From contig SLKH01000339.1 in NCBI GenBank assembly GCA_007134665.1, positions 1 to 11,992 of the forward strand: a DNA stretch of 11,992 nt, written 5' to 3'. Under the pieces are notes generated by a model. The model saw only the letters and a program-made list of their open reading frames with translations. It was not told the origin of the DNA and ran no database searches. The position numbers were made by a program, and so were the translations under genes. Position 1 is the stretch's first letter, and the number at the start of each line of letters is the position of its first letter. Shown here piece after piece: positions 1 to 7,212 of the stretch. Source of the DNA: Balneolaceae bacterium. GTDB taxonomy: Bacteria > Bacteroidota > Rhodothermia > Balneolales > Balneolaceae.

Positions 1-419
1 CTCTCCATTGTATATACTTAAACAACTTCCGTTTGAATCCACTTCCTAAAAGAATCAACTTCCTTTTTATTAAGGCTCACACAACGATCTGCTTATTACT
101 TCCAATATGTATAAAGAACAAAAAAATACCTTTTCTTCGATTGCATAAGATTAATTCTATTAGACTTAATCCATGCTTTTTCACCCTGAAAAGGAGTAAA
201 ACCCCCTTGCTTCTACACGGCGAATTTCATTCATCGAAAAGGATTACAAAGATAGAGAATCCTACTGATTCAAGTCAACTTTTTTATAAATAATTTTTCC
301 GAAATAACGATACTCTTGCAGGTACTAACCAAGGTGTTTCCAAACAAGGGTTTACCCTTAATGCCTGTTACTTCATGCAAGAAAAACCCTGATATTTAAC
401 TCTCTTTTCCGGTAAATAT
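1..419. other. AT-rich gene-free stretch at left edge
   Basis: I see no convincing gene here. A reading frame at 33-293 (plus) has no ribosome binding site, a strongly AT-driven composition rich in Lys, Leu, Ile and Phe, and no recognisable motif, so I treat it as chance. The one notable structure is a 14-base palindrome at 346-359 (AAGGGT-TT-ACCCTT), whose role is unknown. No tRNA-like cloverleaf or strong terminator is visible. Confidence 0.5.
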
Positions 420-446
420 TGTTCCGAATTTGTTCCGTTGTGTTCG
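420..446. repeat. Three helically phased TGTTC(C)G direct repeats
   Basis: The 7-mer TGTTCCG begins at 420 and again at 431, and a shortened copy TGTTCG begins at 441. The spacings of 11 and 10 bases put all three on the same face of the helix, as in arrays of regulator half-sites. They lie about 105 bases upstream of the TetR-family gene. The repeats are seen directly; a protein-binding role is inference. Confidence 0.4.
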
Positions 447-463
447 AAAAAAAGAGTGCGACT

Positions 464-536
464 GAATGAACCATTCTTAACTTCAAAATTGTTATATGAA
501 TAAATGACCTGAATTTATACCTGAAATATATTTTTG
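464..536 (+). promoter_or_regulatory. Putative control region of the TetR/ABC1-kinase operon
   Basis: Three elements are packed into about 70 bases. There is a 13-base palindrome GAATG-AAC-CATTC at 464-476. A direct repeat ACCTGAA occurs at 507-513 and 519-525. An exact match to the Bacteroidota -7 consensus TAnnTTTG (TATTTTTG) lies at 529-536. No good -33 TTTG sits about 19 bases upstream, so the promoter call is weak. If it is used, transcription would start only a few bases before the ATG at 551, giving an almost leaderless mRNA. Repeats touching the -7 element would suit repression by the TetR protein encoded next. Confidence 0.3.
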
Positions 537-550
537 ACTTATTTGATACC

Positions 551-1237
551 ATGAAGAAATCAGACTCAAAACATTCAAAAATTGCAAGAAATGCAGCGAA
601 GCTATATGTCGGAAACCCTTCATTCACAATGAAAGATCTGGCCTCCAAATCGGGTATTTCTGTAACCGACCTATATAAACTGTTTCCAAATCGGAAATCG
701 ATTCTGGCCCATTATTACACGACACAAATTTATCAAGCTGATGAGATTATCCAAAATATAGAAGATTTCCAGGAATACACTCTTGCTGAAAAACTGAGCA
801 CACTCGCCTACACGTTAACCGATTTGCTGCAGGATGACAGAGAATATGTTGAGCGAACTTTTCAGGAACTAATCTGTTCAGGCTTTCAAAAAACTGATTT
901 TGAAAAAAAAGTTGAACAACGGCTAAAGCACATCATATCAAATGACCATCACATCTCTTCAACAGCTTCGTTCTTTGTAAATCCATTTGTTTATACAATC
1001 ATCCAAAAACATTACATGTGGATGATTCAATACTGGCTGAATGATGATAGTGCCGGTTTTGAGGACACCCTGGCTCTCATAGACAAATGGACGGCATTGT
1101 TTCAGGAATTACTTTACAATTCATTAATCGATAAAAGCCTTGACCTGACAAAGTTTTTGTTTGCCCAAAGTGGCATTAATGAATGGTTTCATTCAGATCA
1201 AAAAAAGAAAAAAACTTCAATTCAGAGTGACTTATGA
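551..1237 (+). CDS. TetR/AcrR-family transcriptional regulator
   Basis: A 228-residue one-component DNA-binding regulator. Residues about 8-56 form the TetR three-helix N-terminus; the helix-turn-helix spans about residues 26-45 (TMKDLASKSGISVTDLYKLF), followed by the typical NRKSIL segment. The remaining ~170 residues are helical and would bind ligand and form the dimer, but they contain no motif that reveals the ligand. The C-terminus is a Lys-rich tail. The ATG at 551 is the first start giving a full HTH; there is no Shine-Dalgarno sequence, as for most genes here. Its stop overlaps the next gene's start in an ATGA, so it is almost certainly co-transcribed and translationally coupled with the ABC1 kinase. 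Autoregulation of that operon through the upstream repeats is a reasonable inference. Confidence 0.88.
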   Translation: MKKSDSKHSKIARNAAKLYVGNPSFTMKDLASKSGISVTDLYKLFPNRKSILAHYYTTQIYQADEIIQNIEDFQEYTLAEKLSTLAYTLTDLLQDDREYVERTFQELICSGFQKTDFEKKVEQRLKHIISNDHHISSTASFFVNPFVYTIIQKHYMWMIQYWLNDDSAGFEDTLALIDKWTALFQELLYNSLIDKSLDLTKFLFAQSGINEWFHSDQKKKKTSIQSDL

Positions 1238-2541
1238 GTGATTTTCCGTCATCCAAATTTGAGCGCAGTAAACTATTTGCAAAAGCTGGATTGAAGGCAG
1301 GAAAAAATTACGCCGGCCATTACCTGAAGCACCCTCTGAATCCGGGAGGAAACAAAACCGCTCTGCATAAAAAAACTGCAGAAGATATTTTTAATGAATT
1401 CACCAATCTGAGAGGAACCGCTTTAAAAATTGCCCAGGGCCTTAGTATGGACCAGGGATTTCTGCCGGATGAGTTTACCGAAGTCATGACAAGGGCACAA
1501 TATAAAGTACCCCCGATCAATAAAGCGCTTGTCCGCTCTGTCATCAAATCAGAACTTGGAAAATACCCTGAACAATTATTCAAATCTTTTCAGCCAGAAG
1601 CAATTGCAGCTGCATCAATTGGCCAGGTACACAAGGCAACGCTACATGATGGCAGAAGTGTCGCTGTAAAAATCCAGTATCCGGGTGTCAGAAGTACAAT
1701 CGAGTCTGATCTGGCAATAGCTCGAACTATTTTTAAGAGAATCGTTAAAAGAGGAAGCGATATTGATTACTATTTTGAGGAGGTTCGCGATACACTGTTA
1801 AAAGAAACTGATTACCGTATTGAAGGTGAACAACTTGATACATTTCAACAACTTTTTCCCGGAAAAAAGATTGTAATTCCACAATGGATTCCAGAACTCT
1901 CATCAGAAAAAGTTCTGACCATGACATTTATTGATGGGCTCCATCTTAGAGAATTTCTATCAACCAACCCCTCAAGGAAAGAAAGAAATTACTATGGACA
2001 GTTATTATGGGATTTCTTTCATCAACAGATTGAAAAGCGGGATTTGATACACGCCGATACTCATCCCGGTAATTTCCTGCTCACATCGGATAACAAACTT
2101 GGTGTCATAGATTTCGGATGCGTTAAAAAATTTCCTGATGATTTTTTCTTAAACTACCTGAAATTGCTCCCAACCCATCTGAACAGAGACGAAGAAGAAA
2201 TTATTCATCTCTACAAGGAGCTGAAAGTTTTAAAGGAACACCCATCAAAATCTTCAACGGAGAGGATTTATTATGAATTTTGTCGTAATTATGGATTTAC
2301 TTTTGCCAAGCCTTACAGTACCGAAAGTTTTGATTTCGGAGATACTTCGTATCATGAATTGATTCGTTCTTACACGAAAAATGCCCCTATCTCCAATGAG
2401 CCCAGGGGCAGCCGACACTTCATTTACAGCACACGGGTTCACCTCGGGCTCTATTATCTTTTGATGAAACTCGGTGCCAGGGTTGAAACCGGAAAATCAA
2501 GACAGGTCGTTGAAAACCTGCTTGCAAAAGTCCCTACTTAG
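1234..2541 (+). CDS. ABC1/COQ8 (UbiB/AarF-like) atypical protein kinase
   Basis: A 435-residue member of the ABC1 atypical kinase family. Relatives (UbiB, COQ8/ADCK3) support quinone biosynthesis or isoprenoid-lipid handling, apparently as ATPases rather than ordinary protein kinases. Visible motifs: an N-terminal KxGQ-type motif changed to K65-IA-Q68; an Ala-rich loop AAASIGQVH at 125-133 in place of a glycine loop; the ATP lysine K146 in VAVKIQYPGV; ETDY at 191-194; the catalytic HADTHPGN at 273-280; and the metal-binding DFG at 293-295. The FDFG segment near the C-terminus also fits. The AAAS loop and IQYPGV resemble the COQ8/ADCK3 side of the family more than E. coli UbiB. No transmembrane helix is obvious. 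It overlaps the TetR gene by 4 bases. In an organism that probably uses menaquinone, its substrate is unknown. Confidence 0.9.
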   Translation: MSDFPSSKFERSKLFAKAGLKAGKNYAGHYLKHPLNPGGNKTALHKKTAEDIFNEFTNLRGTALKIAQGLSMDQGFLPDEFTEVMTRAQYKVPPINKALVRSVIKSELGKYPEQLFKSFQPEAIAAASIGQVHKATLHDGRSVAVKIQYPGVRSTIESDLAIARTIFKRIVKRGSDIDYYFEEVRDTLLKETDYRIEGEQLDTFQQLFPGKKIVIPQWIPELSSEKVLTMTFIDGLHLREFLSTNPSRKERNYYGQLLWDFFHQQIEKRDLIHADTHPGNFLLTSDNKLGVIDFGCVKKFPDDFFLNYLKLLPTHLNRDEEEIIHLYKELKVLKEHPSKSSTERIYYEFCRNYGFTFAKPYSTESFDFGDTSYHELIRSYTKNAPISNEPRGSRHFIYSTRVHLGLYYLLMKLGARVETGKSRQVVENLLAKVPT

Positions 2542-3000
2542 TTATTCACCTGCTTCTGCTTCCTCTTTATCAGCAAAAGCATCAAACACCATTAGCAGAT
2601 CGTTTGCTACCTCTTCACTGGTCCTGCCTTCAATTCTATGACGCGGGATCATTGCTTTAACCTCACCATCCACAAAATATGCAAAAGCAGGAGAAGAAGG
2701 AGGATATTCACTGAAATAGCCACGAGCTACTTCGGTTGCCTCTTTGTCCTGTCCGGCAAAAACGGTTACCAGGTGATCCGGTTGATGTTCTGTTTTCTCA
2801 AGTGCGATTTTCAGGCCCGGACGTGCATTCCCGGCCGCACAACCACATACAGAATTGATCACAAGGAGCATGGTACCCTTGTTTTTTGTCTCCATAGCAT
2901 TATCTACATCCTCGGGTGTTTTCAGCTCCACAACACCAAGATCAGTCAATTCTTTTCGCATCCATGAGGTATCAGGTCCTATTCCAAATCCAAATTGCAT
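2542..3000 (-). CDS. BrxA/BrxB-family bacilliredoxin (YphP/YqiW type)
   Basis: A 152-residue thioredoxin-fold protein of the BrxA/BrxB family (DUF1094), usually about 145 residues. The hallmark CxC active site is C52-G53-C54 within NSVCGCAAGNARP, the family signature. Later family-typical segments are SPAFAYFVDG and IEGRTSEEV. Family members remove bacillithiol from mixed disulfides on oxidised proteins in the cytosol. An acidic tail (DKEEAEAGE) follows. The ATG at 3000 gives the expected N-terminus; there is no Shine-Dalgarno sequence. The stop codon abuts that of the convergent ABC1 kinase gene with no base between. Whether this organism makes bacillithiol cannot be seen here, so the redox partner is inferred from the family. 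Confidence 0.9.
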   Translation of the reverse strand: MQFGFGIGPDTSWMRKELTDLGVVELKTPEDVDNAMETKNKGTMLLVINSVCGCAAGNARPGLKIALEKTEHQPDHLVTVFAGQDKEATEVARGYFSEYPPSSPAFAYFVDGEVKAMIPRHRIEGRTSEEVANDLLMVFDAFADKEEAEAGE

Positions 3001-3140
3001 AATAAAAACAGTTATTTTGGTTTAATTTATCTGTGATTAATATACGATTTAAATTAATTACTCGTATACTCAGTTACGATCCCTGTATTATAATCTGTAT
3101 TTTTCACATCCTTTAACCAATATCGCGATAAAATCGTTTT
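3001..3140. promoter_or_regulatory. Divergent intergenic region between bacilliredoxin and lipoprotein genes
   Basis: This 140-base AT-rich gap must carry promoters for both outward genes. On the plus strand there is TATAAT at 3089-3094 and a near -7 element TATTTTTC at 3098-3105, but neither has a convincing upstream partner. No exact TAnnTTTG is visible on the minus strand. Promoter positions therefore remain undecided. Confidence 0.3.
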
Positions 3141-3971
3141 ATGATGTTCCGGATTTTAAATCTCTTCATACTGTTTCTTTCTGCTACGATCATTTTTATT
3201 GGATGCAGTTCCACTGAAACTTTTACTGCACATCAGAAAACTTCTGATATTGAAATAAACGGTAATCTTTCCGGTTGGCCATCATCAGATGCATTGATCC
3301 ATAATTCAGATTCTTTCGATTATTATGTTATGCAGGATGAACAAAACCTGTATGTTTATGTTGATTTCAAGAGCCCCTTTTATAATCATTCCATAGAAAA
3401 CTCGGGCTTCATTATGTACATAAGTGAAGATGAAGACAATAAAAAACGAAGGGGGCTGGGTTATCCATCCGGCGCCTTCAACCTGTTGCGTGAAGATCCT
3501 GCTTCTTTCAGGGATATGACCCGGGATTCCGATTGGTTAAACAATACACAAAATTACAGAAGACTTGAATCGCTTCAGGAAGAAAATTTCAATCAGGTGA
3601 TGATTGTTGAAAGGTATGAAGACACAAATGATGCTCAATACGGTTTTGTTACATTTGCACAAATTGAAGCAGAAGGCCTGGAGTTGGCAGCGGCACGCGA
3701 CAGACGATATTATGGCCTGGAGTTTAAAATACCACTTGATCAATCAGCTCCATTTGAACTCTTGCCTGGAAAAAAATACTGGATCGGATTTGCTATTGAA
3801 CCTCCTGAATTCAATTTCAGAAACACCGGAGATTTAAATCAATACTCAAGTCAGTACGGTAATCGCCGGGGAGTAAATCCGAGAAACCGGCCAAGTTCAT
3901 CAAATCAACAAGCCCAGCTTAGGCGTCAACTCGGCCAATACGAGCAGTGGTTTCTTCTTGAACTCAATTAA
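3141..3971 (+). CDS. Lipoprotein with CBM9/DOMON-like beta-sandwich domain
   Basis: A 276-residue predicted lipoprotein. It starts with a short basic n-region, a hydrophobic core (residues about 5-20) and a lipobox-like FIGC with Cys22, so it is probably exported and lipid-anchored. Phe at -3 is unusual but tolerated. Residues about 34-215 resemble a carbohydrate-binding family 9/DOMON-like sandwich: an opening of the type IEINGNLSGWPSSD, then YYVMQDEQNLYVYVDFKS, and later a YYGLEFKIPL strand. The last ~45 residues are Asn/Arg/Gln-rich and low in complexity. No catalytic motif is visible, so binding of sugar, heme or another ligand is a guess. Start could be the ATG at 3141 or the adjacent one at 3144. 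It is a single gene between a divergent bacilliredoxin gene and a strong terminator. Confidence 0.7.
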   Translation: MMFRILNLFILFLSATIIFIGCSSTETFTAHQKTSDIEINGNLSGWPSSDALIHNSDSFDYYVMQDEQNLYVYVDFKSPFYNHSIENSGFIMYISEDEDNKKRRGLGYPSGAFNLLREDPASFRDMTRDSDWLNNTQNYRRLESLQEENFNQVMIVERYEDTNDAQYGFVTFAQIEAEGLELAAARDRRYYGLEFKIPLDQSAPFELLPGKKYWIGFAIEPPEFNFRNTGDLNQYSSQYGNRRGVNPRNRPSSSNQQAQLRRQLGQYEQWFLLELN

Positions 3972-4032
3972 TTTTGATTCTTCATATTGTAACCAAAGCC
4001 CGCAAATTAAAAGGGGACATCATTTTTTTATT

Positions 4033-4070
4033 AAAAAAGGGTATCCTGCTTGGGATACCCTTTTTTCTTT
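4033..4070. terminator. Strong bidirectional rho-independent terminator
   Basis: A perfect 14-bp stem (AAAAAAGGGTATCC at 4033-4046; complement at 4053-4066) encloses a 6-base loop TGCTTG. The A-run on the left arm and T-run on the right arm give a U-tract to transcripts from either side. It lies between the convergent lipoprotein and superoxide dismutase genes and should end both. Confidence 0.9.
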
Positions 4071-4072
4071 AA

Positions 4073-4134
4073 CCCAAAAAAATCGTTTAAACCATTTTGG
4101 GCTTACCTTGCAAACTGATATTTATTAATCAGTT
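4073..4134 (-). terminator. Two weak hairpins downstream of the sod gene
   Basis: One hairpin has arms AACTGAT (4113-4119) and ATCAGTT (4128-4134) and overlaps the sod stop codon. The other has arms CCCAAAA (4073-4079) and TTTTGGG (4095-4101). Both have 7-bp stems and could stabilise the sod mRNA end or help the main terminator at 4033-4066. Neither is strong alone. Confidence 0.3.
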
Positions 4135-4741
4135 AAAGCGCATTTTCATAGTTATCTGCTACTTTATCCCAATTTATCACATTCCAGAATGCCTCAATAT
4201 AGTCTGGCCTCCGGTTCTGATAGTTTAAATAGTAAGCATGCTCCCAAACATCCAGACCGAGAATCGGAGTTAATCCGTTCATGTACGGGCTGTCCTGGTT
4301 CGGAGTTGAAACGACTTTGATTCCTCCGTTTCCATCTACGCATAACCAACCCCACCCGGAACCGAATTGACCGGCTGAAGCACTGCTGAATTTCTCTTTA
4401 AAAGAATCAAAGCTGCCGAAAGCTTTGTCAATCTCTTCAGCAAGTTTTCCTGATGGTTTTCCACCGCCATTCGGTGAAAGAATTTCCCAAAAAAGTTTAT
4501 GGTTTGCGAATCCTCCTCCATTATTGATCACGGCCTGACGTTTATCTTCTGGCACTTCATTGATACGCTTCAAAACCTCTTCTATTGGCAAATCAGCAAA
4601 ATCATGGCCTTCCAGGGCAGCATTCACTTTATTTGTATAGCCCTGGTGGTGTTTGGTATGGTGGATTTTCATTGTTCGTTCATCTATATGAGGCTCTAAG
4701 GCATCATATGCATAGGGTAGATCAGGTAATTTGTAAGCCAT
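4133..4741 (-). CDS. sodA: Superoxide dismutase, Fe/Mn family (Mn-type signature)
   Basis: A 202-residue cytosolic enzyme that converts superoxide to hydrogen peroxide and oxygen. Metal ligands by alignment to the family are H27 (in KIHHTKHHQGY), H81 (in GGGFANHKLFW), D164 and H168 (in LDVWEHAYYL). The residues that usually separate Mn from Fe enzymes look Mn-like: the NNGGGFANH segment with Gly before the ligand region, and Gln149 in STPNQDSP instead of the Fe-type Gln in the N-terminal domain. Cambialistic use cannot be excluded. Length is standard and there is no signal peptide. The ATG at 4741 gives the canonical MAYKLPDLPYAYDALEPHID start. It is divergent from sthA across 236 bases. Confidence 0.97.
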   Translation of the reverse strand: MAYKLPDLPYAYDALEPHIDERTMKIHHTKHHQGYTNKVNAALEGHDFADLPIEEVLKRINEVPEDKRQAVINNGGGFANHKLFWEILSPNGGGKPSGKLAEEIDKAFGSFDSFKEKFSSASAGQFGSGWGWLCVDGNGGIKVVSTPNQDSPYMNGLTPILGLDVWEHAYYLNYQNRRPDYIEAFWNVINWDKVADNYENAL

Positions 4742-4977
4742 TATTCTTTATCCCATTAAGTTTCCGTTTCAGTTTTCAAATCGTAACACATTCTGCTTCA
4801 ATGCGTTATTCATTTTATTTGTACTTATATATCAAACTAAATGAATATATCGTTCCAAACATAACAATATCATTGAATAATTTTTTTACCTTTATGTTTC
4901 GTGATAGAAAAATCAGTCAGGATGCATAATTTTCCTGCTTTTTAGCCCCATAATTAATTCAAGCTAATTCAATATTT
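4742..4977. promoter_or_regulatory. Divergent sod/sthA intergenic region with putative -7 elements
   Basis: This 236-base AT-rich region separates divergent sodA and sthA. On the minus strand an exact TAnnTTTG (TATGTTTG) lies at 4863-4856; it would give sodA a leader of about 100 bases. On the plus strand a one-mismatch version (TACCTTTA, 4887-4894) faces sthA. Neither has a good TTTG about 19 bases upstream, so both calls are tentative. I see no clear palindromic operator. Confidence 0.3.
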
Positions 4978-6423
4978 ATGTCATTTGACTACGACCTGAT
5001 TATTATCGGCAGCGGTCCCGCTGGGTTCTCATGTGCTATGCAAAGTTCCAAATTCGATAAGAAAGTTCTGGTAATCGAAGCAAATACAGATCACCTTGGC
5101 GGCACATGGATTAATACCGGAACCGTTCCAAGCAAGGCGCTTCGTGAAGCTGCTAAAACAATTCATCGCTACCAGGCCCAGTTCGGCAATGAGAAGGGAC
5201 AGCGGCCATTTGTGAAATTTCGAATGGAAGATCTCCTTCAATATCAGAAATCGATTCTTGAATCAAAGAATAAAAAAGTCAGGGAAGATCTCATCAAAAA
5301 TGAAGTCGATACTATCAGTGGCTTTGGGCGACTGATCGATGAAAACAGCGTTGAAGTCAGCCTGACCGATGACAGTAAAAAAATATTTACTGCTGATAAG
5401 ATTCTGATATCAACAGGCAGCAGCCCGAAGCCTCCGTCCAAAAATTTGAATAACGGATCTGAAATTCTAAACTATGAGTCAATTCTGAATCTGACTCATA
5501 TCCCAAGGCGTCTTGTGGTCATCGGTGGTGGAATTAATGCATTTGAATATGCAACTATTTTCAGCTCGTTAGGAACAAGGGTAACTATTTTAAATGATCA
5601 GGACGACTACCTGCCCTATCTTGACCATGAGATCAAAGACCAACTCCATCAATCAATAGAGCGAAAACAGATAACAATTTTCAACAGTGTTAAAGTCAAA
5701 AAGATTCAGAATAATGATCTCAGAACCTGCACTGAAGTGTTGTTCAAGGTGGCAGGGCAGGACAGGCTTCAGGTAATCGAAACCGAACATGTGCTCTATT
5801 TTGGAGGTTATCAACCCAATACAATTGACATAGGCCTGGAAAAAGTTGGGGTTGAAACCACTAAAGAAGGATTTATTAAAGTCAGTAAAAATTATAAAAC
5901 AAAATCCGACTCCATCTATGCGGCCGGTGATGTCATTGGCTTCCCAACCCTGGCTTCCGTTTCATTTGTTCAGGGCCGGCTTGCTGCTTGTGATATGTTC
6001 GGAATACCCGCGCAGGAACTCCCTGCCGACATCCCTTATGGTATCTACACGATACCTGAAATAGCAGGAATAGGGATCACAGAACAGGATGCTGAAAAAA
6101 TGGACATTGATGTAACGATTGGGCGTGCTTTTTATAAAAATATCACCCAGGCTGATCTTGCCCATATCGATGAAGGATTATTAAAACTCGTGTTTTCTTC
6201 AGAAAACTATAAGCTTTTGGGAGTCCATATCATTGGCGAAGGAGCTACCGACCTGATTCATCTGGGGCAGAGTGTTATGAGTTTCGGTGGTGATATCCGC
6301 TATTTTATTCAGCATGTACTGAATTATCCTTCATATACTGAAGCATATCGCATTGCGGCATTTAATGGAGTAAACAGGGTTCACAAAGCGGGCGTAAAAT
6401 ACAGAAATATTCTCGAAAACTGA
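4978..6423 (+). CDS. sthA: Soluble (Si-specific) NAD(P)+ transhydrogenase, SthA/UdhA type
   Basis: A 481-residue FAD flavoprotein of the disulfide-reductase fold that transfers hydride between NADPH and NAD+ in the cytosol. The FAD motif is IIIGSGPAGFS (residues 8-18). The second nucleotide-binding motif is VVIGGGINAFEYA. The second FAD motif is IYAAGDVIGFPTLA. The C-terminal NYPSYTEAYRIAAFNGVNR matches the transhydrogenase NYPT-AEAYR-type ending instead of the HPT-E ending of dithiol enzymes. The usual Cys pair is absent: the site reads LGGTWINTGTVPSK with W44 and T49, so it cannot be lipoamide dehydrogenase or glutathione reductase. It has its own probable promoter divergent from sodA and is convergent with the DUF429 gene 31 bases downstream. 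Confidence 0.9.
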   Translation: MSFDYDLIIIGSGPAGFSCAMQSSKFDKKVLVIEANTDHLGGTWINTGTVPSKALREAAKTIHRYQAQFGNEKGQRPFVKFRMEDLLQYQKSILESKNKKVREDLIKNEVDTISGFGRLIDENSVEVSLTDDSKKIFTADKILISTGSSPKPPSKNLNNGSEILNYESILNLTHIPRRLVVIGGGINAFEYATIFSSLGTRVTILNDQDDYLPYLDHEIKDQLHQSIERKQITIFNSVKVKKIQNNDLRTCTEVLFKVAGQDRLQVIETEHVLYFGGYQPNTIDIGLEKVGVETTKEGFIKVSKNYKTKSDSIYAAGDVIGFPTLASVSFVQGRLAACDMFGIPAQELPADIPYGIYTIPEIAGIGITEQDAEKMDIDVTIGRAFYKNITQADLAHIDEGLLKLVFSSENYKLLGVHIIGEGATDLIHLGQSVMSFGGDIRYFIQHVLNYPSYTEAYRIAAFNGVNRVHKAGVKYRNILEN

Positions 6424-6454
6424 TTATACATCAATCAACACAGTAGTAAATAAA

Positions 6455-7162
6455 TCAGATATAATGGATTGCCATTTTAAGGCCGGTACTATCTGTTTCT
6501 GTATGTTCAGGTAATGTTTTGATTCTTTTGACTGCTGAAGTTTTAGCAGCATATGCCAATGCCATTGAATCAACAATGTCACTCTCTTCGACTTCATTCC
6601 TCCTGAAATCTTCTTTGATATCACGGAAAAAATCTGCAGCTATCGGTTCGTGACGGGATACCAATTCAAGCCTGTGTTTTATTCCCTTTTTTGTGTTTTT
6701 CTTTTGATAGATCATTCCACCGTTCAAATTCATAAAAATCAGCTCCGGATGGCTTTCTAACACCTTATCCCTCAACTCTTCTGATTCCTGCAACAGCCGG
6801 TCAACCGTTTTAATTTTAGGAGTAATATTCCAGGCCTGTAACGACAATTTTTTCTCTGTGAATTCGAAACTCTGCATATTGGCCTCAACGTAAGTTGGTG
6901 CATGTAGCGCGGGCCGGATCGGAGGGCTGAACACTGATGAGGCGTATTCAGGGCCAAGTTTTTCCCTCAACAGCTTATCACACAAACGGGTATAACTATC
7001 TTCATTCAGGCCTATCGGAATATCAATAAAGATTTGATCGAATTCCTGAAATACCTTTTTTAACTCTTCATCATTTCGAAGAATCATGTATTGTTCATCA
7101 CCCTGATCAAAGGTTATGAGAATCCAACCAGCTTTACACCCGTCAATTCCTGCAGTTTTCAT
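6455..7162 (-). CDS. DUF429 family protein, predicted RNase H-fold nuclease
   Basis: A 235-residue protein matching the DUF429 pattern. It opens with GIDGCKAGW (Asp7), followed by FIDIPIGL (Asp47), SVFSPPIRPAL (75-86), ESHPEL (136-141) and DIVDSMALA (195-203). The spaced acidic residues D7, D47, E136/E140 and D195/D198 fit an RNase H-like active site predicted for the family. To my knowledge the biochemical function is not firmly established. No export signal is seen. It starts 50 bases after the aspS stop on the same strand, with no terminator between, so it is probably the second gene of an aspS transcript. The ATG at 7162 directly opens the conserved N-terminal strand. No functional link to tRNA charging is evident. 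Confidence 0.82.
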   Translation of the reverse strand: MKTAGIDGCKAGWILITFDQGDEQYMILRNDEELKKVFQEFDQIFIDIPIGLNEDSYTRLCDKLLREKLGPEYASSVFSPPIRPALHAPTYVEANMQSFEFTEKKLSLQAWNITPKIKTVDRLLQESEELRDKVLESHPELIFMNLNGGMIYQKKNTKKGIKHRLELVSRHEPIAADFFRDIKEDFRRNEVEESDIVDSMALAYAAKTSAVKRIKTLPEHTETDSTGLKMAIHYI

Positions 7163-7212
7163 AAATGCGATGGTCTGTCTGTATTAATGTTGAGGATACA
7201 TCTGGTTAAACC

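Noticed and set aside
33..293. 86-codon open frame at the left edge
   Set aside because: AT-driven composition, no ribosome binding site, no motif and no operon context; probably chance.
373..648. 91-codon minus-strand frame overlapping the TetR start
   Set aside because: It runs antisense into the conserved TetR HTH region and has no recognisable features; a shadow frame.
4585..4929. 114-codon plus-strand frame across the sod start
   Set aside because: It is antisense to the well-supported SOD gene and continues into the AT-rich promoter region; a shadow frame.
4978..6423. Lipoamide dehydrogenase or glutathione reductase
   Set aside because: Both active-site Cys are missing and the C-terminal HPT-E motif is replaced by the transhydrogenase-type NYPSYTEAYR.
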